64,000 bases of DNA from the NCBI GenBank assembly GCA_030681895.1, contig JAUXRI010000229.1:1-64000 (forward strand), given 5' to 3'. The notes under the pieces are model-generated. The model did no database searches and was not told the origin of the DNA. It saw only the letters and a program-made list of their open reading frames with translations. Both the position numbers and the translations under genes were made by a program. Below, piece after piece: positions 52,153 through 59,725 of this stretch (positions are counted from its first letter, which is position 1; each line of letters opens with the position of its first letter). The stretch comes from Myxococcales bacterium (GTDB lineage: Bacteria > Myxococcota > Myxococcia > Myxococcales > Myxococcaceae).

Positions 52153-53370
52153 TCAAGGAAGGCAGGCGACGGCCGACCAGATCGAGACGCCCGCGGCCGT
52201 CTCAGAAGTGAAGAGCAGGCGCGCGCGCTTTCCTTCGACGGACAACGCGGTGTCGCTGATGAACCCGGGCCTGAGCGCTTCGAGCGAGAGCTGCTGCGAA
52301 CCCAGCCGCCGTCCGTCGAGGTCGAGCTGCCAGAGCACGTCGATTGTGAGCGCGACGTACCCGGTGGGGCCTCCCGCCAGGGCCGACACGCCGACGCCGA
52401 GCTCGGGCCAGGCCGTGAAAGCCCCTGTGCCCGTTCGCGAAACGACGAGCGTCCCAAGCCGCCTGGCGCCGAGGGGCGAGGCGAAGGGCACCGCGGCGAG
52501 GACTCGACCGTCACCGCCCGTCGCGAGGTGAATGACCCCCGACGCCTTCCGCTCGGCGACGACGGCGAGCGGCGGTGGCTCACCTGCTGGTGTGTAGCCC
52601 TGACCGCTGAAACGGCCCGAGACCGAGACGGGCGAGTCGCCAGCGCTCCACACCGTCAACCAATCCGTCCCGGTCCACGCGAGGGCGAAGCTGCGAGTGC
52701 CATCGGCGGTCTGAACGATCTGTTTGTCGCTGCCTTCAGGCTCGCCGGCGAGGTCGACCGCGTGGCCGTACAGGCCCTGCCACCCGAAGAGGTTGGCGCC
52801 ACCCCGACGAGGTTCGGCGTAGCGGCCGTCGTCCCAGACGACGAAGAACCCTGCGTCGTGCGACGAGACTCGCGGCGTCCGGCCGCGCACGGGCTCCTGG
52901 CTGTCGCCGAGCCGTGGGCTGAGCCGGCTCGGCGCCGACGCTGCGCCGCTGACCGTATCGACCGTCGCGAACCGAACGTGGTTCGACTCTCCCGAAGGCC
53001 AGCTGTCCCACGCGACCCCGAGCACGCCTCCGCTCGTCCCCAGGGCCAGGTTGGCCGCTGCCGGGTCTCGAAACGTCTCACGCACCCGCTCGGCGCCCGT
53101 CGTCGGGTCGACGACTCGCACCGCGACACTGCCCGCGTCGGTCACGAACGCCACCGCGACCGCCTCACCCACGAAGGCGACGCGCGCCTGAGCGGCGCCG
53201 GGCAGGTCGGTGAGGAAGCGGGGCGGGCTCGACTGGCAGCCGACCGAGGCATCGAAGCTGTCGGGGCGCTCGTCACGGGTGACAGGCCGAACGCGCCCAT
53301 CGAACGCCGACGAGGGCACGTCGCACGCGAGCGCGAGGAGCGAAACGAGGAACCAGGGACGAATTGTCAT
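52153..53370 (-). CDS. Exported lipoprotein, beta-propeller-like
   Basis: A 405-residue protein. ATG at 53370 gives a lipoprotein signal (TIRPWFLVSLLALAC; lipobox LALAC). The mature part is beta-rich with WD-like strand endings and Asp/Gly turns (VAFVTDAGSVAVRVVDPTTGAE, GFFVVWDDGRYAEPRRGG, FALAWTGTDWLTVWSAGD), suggesting a beta propeller of about six blades. Proteins of this look are common in Myxococcota and are thought to sit on the surface. Function unknown. It converges on the DUF1285 gene with a 9-base gap. Confidence 0.8.
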   Translation of the reverse strand: MTIRPWFLVSLLALACDVPSSAFDGRVRPVTRDERPDSFDASVGCQSSPPRFLTDLPGAAQARVAFVGEAVAVAFVTDAGSVAVRVVDPTTGAERVRETFRDPAAANLALGTSGGVLGVAWDSWPSGESNHVRFATVDTVSGAASAPSRLSPRLGDSQEPVRGRTPRVSSHDAGFFVVWDDGRYAEPRRGGANLFGWQGLYGHAVDLAGEPEGSDKQIVQTADGTRSFALAWTGTDWLTVWSAGDSPVSVSGRFSGQGYTPAGEPPPLAVVAERKASGVIHLATGGDGRVLAAVPFASPLGARRLGTLVVSRTGTGAFTAWPELGVGVSALAGGPTGYVALTIDVLWQLDLDGRRLGSQQLSLEALRPGFISDTALSVEGKRARLLFTSETAAGVSIWSAVACLP

Positions 53371-53414
53371 GACGGCGGCGGGCAGAGACGGGCCGACGGC
53401 GCCGAAATTCAGGG

Positions 53415-54203
53415 CTAACGCTTCACGGCCATGCACCGCACCGGCTGCGCCATCGCGGCCTTGCCCTGCTCTTCCGAGATGAGCGCGACGTTGATGAGGT
53501 TCTGCAGCAACGAGTCGCGGCCGAGCTTCAGCTGCGCGGCGTTGGAGCAGAGCTTCACCTCGTTCCACAGGTTGTACGGCGGAATGCCCAGCTGGAACTC
53601 GGCGAGCTCGGCGAGCGAGAGGTCGAGCAGTTCCTTCTGCATGAGGTAGCGAGAGGCCGCCTCGACGCCGATGAGCGCCTGATCGAACTGCATCGAGTGC
53701 AGGTCGTACGCGACGAGCTGGTCCTTCTTGAGGAACTTGTGAATGCGATCGCTCATGACGGCGAGCTGTGACGGCGTCGCCGCTCCGAGGCGCGACCCGA
53801 GCCTTCGCGCGAAGATGAGCTCACAGCCGCCGTCGCCTTCGCTGTAGACGCCCCGCGCGCTGTTGAGCACCCGCTTCGTCCACGGCCAGCCGTCTTCGCG
53901 AGGCGTCTGGAAGTACGTCGGGCAGCCCCACTCGGTGATGTAGAGCGCGACGAGGTTCTTCGGCAGCCGCGCGAAGTCGGGCCTCGGCCAGGTCACGTCT
54001 TCGCGCTCCGAGAGGCGCTTGTTGAACTGCAGGCTCTGGCGATCGCTCTCGATGGACTGCTTGAGGAAGGTCTCGAGATCCATCTCGCCTTCGACCGGGT
54101 TGGCGAGCGTGTTGGCGGTGTAGAGCCACCAGCCCGAGCCGAGAATGGCGAGCAGTGAGAAGAGCAACAAGCTGATGAGCACCATGCTTCGGAGCGCGCG
54201 CAC
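53415..54203 (-). CDS. GT51-like transglycosylase protein with degenerate active site
   Basis: A 262-residue membrane-anchored protein (one helix, ~7-28) resembling the peptidoglycan glycosyltransferase domain of class A PBPs and MtgA. The segment IGVEAASRYLMQKELLDL with LAELAEFQLGIPPYNLW (~190-222) matches the GVEAAA-x-YF...LSLAE-A-LA-x-LP part of GT51. The active-site motifs are altered: the ED-x-x-F-x-x-H motif reads ITEWGCPTYF, and the GGSTI-x-QQ motif reads GGCELIFARR. Catalytic polymerisation is therefore doubtful. It could be a regulator or binder of lipid II. The start ATG is close to 45 bases from the divergent FNR-like gene. Confidence 0.72.
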   Translation of the reverse strand: MRALRSMVLISLLLFSLLAILGSGWWLYTANTLANPVEGEMDLETFLKQSIESDRQSLQFNKRLSEREDVTWPRPDFARLPKNLVALYITEWGCPTYFQTPREDGWPWTKRVLNSARGVYSEGDGGCELIFARRLGSRLGAATPSQLAVMSDRIHKFLKKDQLVAYDLHSMQFDQALIGVEAASRYLMQKELLDLSLAELAEFQLGIPPYNLWNEVKLCSNAAQLKLGRDSLLQNLINVALISEEQGKAAMAQPVRCMAVKR

Positions 54204-54248
54204 GTTTTCCCTGCCGGAGTCGAGGTTGCGCCGTTATGCCACGCTCCG

Positions 54249-54923
54249 ATGAGTTCGTGGCACTTCGGCAGCATCACTTCACGGCAGATCGTCGATGAGG
54301 GCCTCGTGCAGCTGCGCCTCGAGGTGCCGGCGCCGGTGTCGACCGCCTTCGCCCGCCCGGGCCAGTTCCACCGCATCAGGCATGAGGGCAAGGCCGAGTC
54401 GATGTTCGCCATCGCCTCGGCGCCGGGCACCACGACGTTCGACTACCTGATTCGTCGGGGTACGGGCGTGTCAGAGGCGCTGGCCACCGTCGCCCTCGGC
54501 ACCCGCTTCGAGGTGACGCAGCCCGAGGGGCCGGGCTTTCCGCTCGACGCCGCGCGGGGGCACGATCTGCTCCTCGTCTGCACGGGCACCGCGCTCGCGC
54601 CGATTCGTTCGGTGGTGGGCCTCGTGATGAAGGCGCGGCAGGACTTCAAGACGGTGACGCTGGTGCAGGGGCAGCGCAGCCCACGACAGCTCCCGTGGCT
54701 GGAGGAGCTGCTCGAGGTGCCCCGGATCGCCGTGCACACCGTGGTGAACGAAGGGGCTTCGGGCTGGGCTGGGCCTGTCGGCGTGGTGCAGTCGGTCATT
54801 CCCCAGGTCGCGACGGCCGACACCGTCGCCTTCCTCGTCGGGCAGAAGGAGATGACCGACGACGTGACGGCCCTCCTCGCGCGTCATGGAGTGCCGGCGT
54901 CGCGGATCTTCCTGAACGTGTAG
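54249..54923 (+). CDS. FNR-type flavin/NAD(P)-binding oxidoreductase
   Basis: A 224-residue ferredoxin-NADP+-reductase-fold protein. The FAD-binding part is short (GQFHRIRHEG near residue 38; FAIASAPG near 53, where R-x-Y-S is replaced). The NAD-binding motif is LLLVCTGTALAPIRSVV near residue 106, followed by VTLVQGQRSPRQLPW and the C-terminal AFLVGQKEMTDDV region. It should pass electrons between NAD(P)H and a flavin or iron-sulfur partner. No partner is next to it. Cytoplasmic. Confidence 0.87.
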   Translation: MSSWHFGSITSRQIVDEGLVQLRLEVPAPVSTAFARPGQFHRIRHEGKAESMFAIASAPGTTTFDYLIRRGTGVSEALATVALGTRFEVTQPEGPGFPLDAARGHDLLLVCTGTALAPIRSVVGLVMKARQDFKTVTLVQGQRSPRQLPWLEELLEVPRIAVHTVVNEGASGWAGPVGVVQSVIPQVATADTVAFLVGQKEMTDDVTALLARHGVPASRIFLNV

Positions 54924-54953
54924 CTCGCGGCGGTCAGGTAGCGTCGACCGCGC

Positions 54954-57539
54954 ATGACGCTCACCGAGCGATGGCTCTCGAAGCTCCCTGATGCGCTGCG
55001 GGCGCAGTGGTCTGTGGCGTCGGAGTTGCTCGACGCCTGGTGGGCGCGAGGACAACACGAGCGGGTGTTGACGTGGGTTCGCGCGCTCGGCGCCGGCCGT
55101 GGACCCATGCTGGCCTGGTACGCCGCCATCGATGGCGACCTGAGCCATTCGGCGCGCCTGGCCCGCGAGGCCCTCGCGTCAGGAGCCGGCCTTCAGCAGG
55201 TGCTCCTCACTGTTCCGGTCGCGGACGTCCAGGTGCTGCAGGTGGCGTCGGAGGCGAGCCGACGCGTGGCTCGGAGCACCGCCTCGCGCTCGGTCAGCTG
55301 GGTGCGCGTTCGCAACCCGAACCTCGAACTGCCCTCACTCGAGGAGCTCGAGGCGTGCGTAGACGAGTCGCCAGAGCTCGTCGCGTGGGCGGCCACCCGG
55401 CTGGAGCCAACGGTCGGCGCGCCGTTGCTCGAGCGTGCCTGGGCGAGGCGAGTCCATGGGCTGCACTCCGACGCTGCGCTCCTGCTCGCCACGCGCGCAC
55501 TGCGGCTCTGGCCCCTCGTGCCAGATGCCGCGTGGGGCTCGGCCGCCCGACTCCTCGCCCTCACTCGAGACCCGGAGTCGATCCCCACGCTCTTCAGTCG
55601 TGCTGCCGAACCGCCGACTGACGGCCAAAGAGGCGCGGTCTTCGCCAGCGCGGCCGTCGCGATGACCGACATTCCACCAGCGTGGCGCCCGTCGATCGAG
55701 CGAGCGCATCAGTCGGGACAGGAGCAGTACGACGAGGGGCTCATCACCGAGGGAGAGCTCGCCGCGATTCAGTGGGCCTGGGCCTCGTCCCAGGGTGTCG
55801 AGGCGCTCGAGCTGATGACGACCACGGCGCTGACAGAGGCGCACGCCACGGCGCGAACCTGGCTCGACCGTCTCGGTGAGACGCCAGTCACGCGCACGGC
55901 CCCGGCCTCACGTCGAGCTCGAGTCCTCCGGTACGTCACGGAAGGGCTCGCCGAGAGCCCGCCCCGGCCCGGACGAGCGCTCTTCCACATCGAGCACGCT
56001 GGCGAGGCGGGCTTCGTCGAGTTGGCGAAGGAGGCCATCGATCTGCTCGAGGCGACGCTCGGCCCGCTGGGCGAGGACGCGCTCCGGGCGCTGACCTGGT
56101 ACCCCGGCCGGGCGCTCGAGGCGGCCCGCGTGGCGCAGCCGCGATGGGAGGCGCGAAGTACGATCGCGCAGCTGGCGATGGCCCTCTCGCGCGACGGGCA
56201 TCACGCCGAGGCGCAGGAGTTCGCGGCGCTGGCGCTGACCGACGTTCCAGAGCTCGACGATGCACGAACGATCGTGATCCTCGCGCCGCTCGTGTTCGCC
56301 TCCGACCCCAGCGCGAAGCCACGCGCGCACGCGCTGGCCGAGCGGGTCCTCGCGTCATTCCCCGGCGCCCCCGTTCAGCTCGACGCCCGTCCACCTCCGC
56401 GCGTCGCGCGCTCGGCGTCACTCGAGGCACCGCTCATCGCCGACCCGGACCATCGTGACGCGGCGCTCGTGTACGCCGATGCGTTGCAGACGAACGGCGA
56501 CCCTCGCGGAGAGCTCGCGCTGTTGCAGGACGCGGGCAAGACCGCCGAGGCCGACGCGCTCATCGCGCGGTACCCGGAGCACTTCCTGGGGGCGCTGACC
56601 TCGTACACCCGCTGCCTCGACGGAGATCGCCGCCGCGTCTTCGAGTGGCGTCGTGGCTTCATTCATCGGGCCCGGCTCGGCTACGACGTCGCGACCGCAG
56701 GCTCCATCTCGGAGGCCGATGGTCTGTCGCTCGAGGCCGGTTTGAAGGCGTTGCTCCAGCACCCCTCGGGAGCGCTGCTCAACGAGCTGACCCTCGCCAC
56801 CAACCTCACCGGTGACGGGATGTATTTCGGGCCGCCGCTGGCCGTGCTCGCGCGCGTCGGAGCTCCGGCGCTGCGCCACCTGCGCGTCGGGGCGTTCTCG
56901 TTCCTCGGTGGCCGCGATCGCGACGACGGCGACGTGGAGTACGAGATCTCGTGGGTGCACTTCGAGCCGATGCGCGAGCTGTGGCGCGCCCTGCCCCGCC
57001 TCGAGTCGCTCACCCTTCAGGGCCTGCTCGACGGTGAAGAGCTCGCGGGCATCGACGTGCCGACGCTCCGGCACCTCACCATCGTGAGCGGCGGCGTGTC
57101 GGCGGCCAACGTTCGGGCGATCATGCAGGCCTCGTGGCCGCGGCTCGAGTCACTGGAGCTGTGGTTCGGGAGCCCTGACTACGGCGCCTCTGCCACCATC
57201 GACGAGCTCGAGCCGCTCTTCGACGGCGCGCGGTTTCCGATGCTCCAGAGTCTGCAGCTCTTGAACGCGACCTTCGCCAACGAGCTCCCGGCGCGGCTGG
57301 CGAAGGCGCGCGTGCTGCCTCGCGTGAAGCGGCTCGGCCTGGGTCTCGGCGCTCTGACAGACGACGGCGCGGCTCAGCTCGTGACGCACGCGCAGGCCTT
57401 CGCTCACCTCGAGGTGTTGGACGTGTCGAAGAGCCTGCTGACGGACCATGGGCTCGAGCTCGTCGATGGGCTGTGCGCCGAGGTCGTCACCGACGCTCAA
57501 CGAGACGACGACGAGCGCTACGTGGCAGTTGGTGAGTGA
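54954..57539 (+). CDS. TIGR02996 repeat-companion / LRR-like protein
   Basis: An 861-residue protein. Residues 1-~480 are helical, Ala/Arg/Leu-rich repeats that look TPR-like. The TIGR02996 repeat-companion domain lies near residues 500-525 (RDAALVYADALQTNGDPRGE, the D...VYADxLx...GDPRGE core). Residues ~590-850 are leucine-rich repeat-like (LESLTLQGLLDGEELAGIDV, LESLELWFGSP, FAHLEVLDVSK). TIGR02996 is found mainly in Myxococcota and Planctomycetes and usually precedes such repeats. No signal peptide. Probably a cytoplasmic protein-binding scaffold. Confidence 0.83.
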   Translation: MTLTERWLSKLPDALRAQWSVASELLDAWWARGQHERVLTWVRALGAGRGPMLAWYAAIDGDLSHSARLAREALASGAGLQQVLLTVPVADVQVLQVASEASRRVARSTASRSVSWVRVRNPNLELPSLEELEACVDESPELVAWAATRLEPTVGAPLLERAWARRVHGLHSDAALLLATRALRLWPLVPDAAWGSAARLLALTRDPESIPTLFSRAAEPPTDGQRGAVFASAAVAMTDIPPAWRPSIERAHQSGQEQYDEGLITEGELAAIQWAWASSQGVEALELMTTTALTEAHATARTWLDRLGETPVTRTAPASRRARVLRYVTEGLAESPPRPGRALFHIEHAGEAGFVELAKEAIDLLEATLGPLGEDALRALTWYPGRALEAARVAQPRWEARSTIAQLAMALSRDGHHAEAQEFAALALTDVPELDDARTIVILAPLVFASDPSAKPRAHALAERVLASFPGAPVQLDARPPPRVARSASLEAPLIADPDHRDAALVYADALQTNGDPRGELALLQDAGKTAEADALIARYPEHFLGALTSYTRCLDGDRRRVFEWRRGFIHRARLGYDVATAGSISEADGLSLEAGLKALLQHPSGALLNELTLATNLTGDGMYFGPPLAVLARVGAPALRHLRVGAFSFLGGRDRDDGDVEYEISWVHFEPMRELWRALPRLESLTLQGLLDGEELAGIDVPTLRHLTIVSGGVSAANVRAIMQASWPRLESLELWFGSPDYGASATIDELEPLFDGARFPMLQSLQLLNATFANELPARLAKARVLPRVKRLGLGLGALTDDGAAQLVTHAQAFAHLEVLDVSKSLLTDHGLELVDGLCAEVVTDAQRDDDERYVAVGE

Positions 57540-57542
57540 ACC

Positions 57543-58154
57543 TCAGAGTCGCTCGACGAGTCGCGCGATCGCGTGCGTTTGAGGCGCCAGCGCCCGAAGG
57601 GGCTTGAAGGCCTCCAACGCCGGTCCACCCGCCGAGAGCGCTGCGTCGACGTGCGGGAGCAGCGCGTCGACCGACACCTCACTCCCGTCGATCATCAAGA
57701 GCGGCAGGAACCAGCGGTTCGCTTCCACCTCGGCCGGGTTCGCGGTCGCCAGCGCCACCTGCGCGCCTTCCAGAAACACGTCATCCACCGCGAGCTTCTT
57801 GAGCGCCGCCAGCTCGGCCTTCTTCGGCTTCTTCTCGAGCCGCACCAGCCTCGTCAGCGCGTGCGCCGCCGACTGCCACGCCGACTCGACCCGCAGCCCA
57901 TCGACATCCACCGGCACGCACGCCTGCAGGAACCTGGCGATGGGCACGCGGAGCCCTTCGAGCGCGTCTCGGGCCTCACCGGCGAGCGTGGCGTCGAAGG
58001 TCAACACCGCCTCACCGAGTTCGGGCGGCGTCACGTCACGGGAGAGCACCTCACGCAGCCCGTCCATCACGGCGAAGGGGTTCGTCTTCTTGCGCGCGGC
58101 GTAGCGGAGCAGGTCGAGGAGATCAGCGGTCGACGTCTTCGCGAACCGCGTCAC
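57543..58154 (-). CDS. Hypothetical helical protein
   Basis: A 203-residue protein I do not recognise. The start is GTG at 58154, set by a 4-base GTGA overlap with the WD40 gene stop. It is all-alpha, with HEAT-like spacing (TADLLDLLRYAARKK, ARDALEGLRVPIARFLQA, AELAALKKLAVDDVFLEGAQ, LPHVDAALSAGGPALEAFK). No signal peptide or membrane helix. As it is coupled to an exported lipoprotein gene, a shared pathway is likely, but its own location would be the cytoplasm. Confidence 0.78.
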   Translation of the reverse strand: MTRFAKTSTADLLDLLRYAARKKTNPFAVMDGLREVLSRDVTPPELGEAVLTFDATLAGEARDALEGLRVPIARFLQACVPVDVDGLRVESAWQSAAHALTRLVRLEKKPKKAELAALKKLAVDDVFLEGAQVALATANPAEVEANRWFLPLLMIDGSEVSVDALLPHVDAALSAGGPALEAFKPLRALAPQTHAIARLVERL

Positions 58155-59722
58155 GGCGAGACGGACGCCTCGGAGTAGACGACCTCGTAGACGACGGCGG
58201 CGGGGTCGCTCTGGTGATCGCTCAGCGGGTTCTGCGGCGTCCACGCGGCGACGGTGAGCAGGCGGCCGTCACGCGAGAAGCGCACGCGGCGAATCGACCA
58301 GCCGAACGATTCGACCTGCGACTCCACCGCGCCGTGCAGCACGACCTTCTTGTCCCACCCGCCGCTCACCACCGTCTTCCCGTCGGGGCTGATGGCGGCG
58401 CTCGACACCACGCCGCGGTGGCCTTTGAGGTTCTCGAGCACCTTGCCGCTCTGCGCGTCGACACGGGCCGCGCAGTCCCACGGGCGCTCCGGCTCGACCT
58501 CTTTGCGCTTCTCGCGCTCGTACACGTCGCGGGTGCGCTCGCCCTTCAGCTCGCTCAGCGCCACCGCCAGCACCGTTCCCGAGGCATCGACCGAGACGTC
58601 GTTGACCGAGCCCTCGAAGGTGAAGCGGCGCGCCCGCACCAGCGATTGAGGAGACGTCGCGCTGACTTCGCCGGCATCGGCCTTCGGGGTGAACACGAAC
58701 TCCTGGGTGGACTCGTCGGTGGCGATGGCGACGCGGTCGAAGAAGGCCTGCCCCAGCGCGGCCTGAGCGTCTTGCGGCAGGCACGCGTCACAGACGGCGA
58801 CGTCGAGGTTGCGCACGGTGAGGCCCTTGAACGCCAGGCTCTTGCCCTTCACGACCCGCGACATCTGCGCGCCCATCGCCGAAGGAATCGACACGGACTC
58901 CGTCAGCGACAACACGTCGATGCCGGCGGTCTGCGCGAGTGAGCTGCGCACCACGACGATGGGCAGGCGCGTGTCGACGACGAACGAGGCAGACGCTTTG
59001 CCATCGAACACCGCGCGGAAGACCTGCACGCCCGCCTTCTTCTCGTAGCGCGCGCGTGACTCCTTCGCCGACGAGCTCGTCTCCTCCACCTTCCACACCG
59101 AGACCGAACGATCCCAGCTCGAGGAGAACAGCTCGCCCGTCGGGGCCCACGCGAGGCCGGTGATCTCATCGGTGTGCCCGCGCTGCTCGGCGACGAAGCC
59201 CAGCTCGGGCCAGGTCAGCACCGTGATGAGGCCCTTCGTGCTGGCGACGGCAAGCAGCGGCGCCTTCGGGTGGAACGCGACGGCCGTGAGCGCCTCGTCG
59301 GTGAGCCACGCGCCCTTCTGCGCGCCATTGACGGCGTCGAACAACCGCACCGAGCGATCGCGACTGACTGCCGCGATCAGGGCTCCATCGGACGACCAGT
59401 CGAGCCCCTCGACGTTGAACTCGAGCGGGTTCACCACCACGTCGGCGCGCGCCTTCTTTGGATCTTCGAGGCCGAACACCGTCAGGTGGAACGACTTCAT
59501 GCCGAGGCGTGAGACGGCCACCGACTTCGAGTCAGGCGAGACCTTCGTGTCCCACACGAAGTCTTCGCGGTTGAACACCTGGGGCGACCCGAGCGCCGCG
59601 ACCGTGCCGCGCAGATGACCGCCGGGCTTCGCCTGGAGCGCCGCAAGGGCCTCGGGCGGCGTCTTCGGCAACGTCTTGCAGCTGGCGACGAGCACCAGTG
59701 CCATCACCACTGCAGCTCGCAT
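58151..59722 (-). CDS. WD40 lipoprotein with inserted retropepsin-like domain
   Basis: A ~523-residue lipoprotein (signal ends in LVASC). Numbering below counts the GTG at 59725 as 1; the ATG at 59722 is the preferred start. Residues ~55-212 hold about four WD40-type blades (FNVEGLDWSSDGALIAAVSRD, HTDEITGLAWAPTGELF, WDRSVSVW). Residues ~233-335 read as a retropepsin-like aspartic protease fold: VFDGKASASFVVDTRLP, with the active-site D-T-G replaced by D-T-R at 251-253, then LTVRNLDVAVC and ALGQAFFDRVAI, matching the end of such domains. Residues ~365-520 return to WD40 (GHRGVVSSAAISPDGKTVVSGGWDK). The propeller is thus split by a probably inactive protease fold. Stop/start overlap couples it to the gene at 57543. 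Confidence 0.82.
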   Translation of the reverse strand: MRAAVVMALVLVASCKTLPKTPPEALAALQAKPGGHLRGTVAALGSPQVFNREDFVWDTKVSPDSKSVAVSRLGMKSFHLTVFGLEDPKKARADVVVNPLEFNVEGLDWSSDGALIAAVSRDRSVRLFDAVNGAQKGAWLTDEALTAVAFHPKAPLLAVASTKGLITVLTWPELGFVAEQRGHTDEITGLAWAPTGELFSSSWDRSVSVWKVEETSSSAKESRARYEKKAGVQVFRAVFDGKASASFVVDTRLPIVVVRSSLAQTAGIDVLSLTESVSIPSAMGAQMSRVVKGKSLAFKGLTVRNLDVAVCDACLPQDAQAALGQAFFDRVAIATDESTQEFVFTPKADAGEVSATSPQSLVRARRFTFEGSVNDVSVDASGTVLAVALSELKGERTRDVYEREKRKEVEPERPWDCAARVDAQSGKVLENLKGHRGVVSSAAISPDGKTVVSGGWDKKVVLHGAVESQVESFGWSIRRVRFSRDGRLLTVAAWTPQNPLSDHQSDPAAVVYEVVYSEASVSP

Positions 59723-59725
59723 CAC

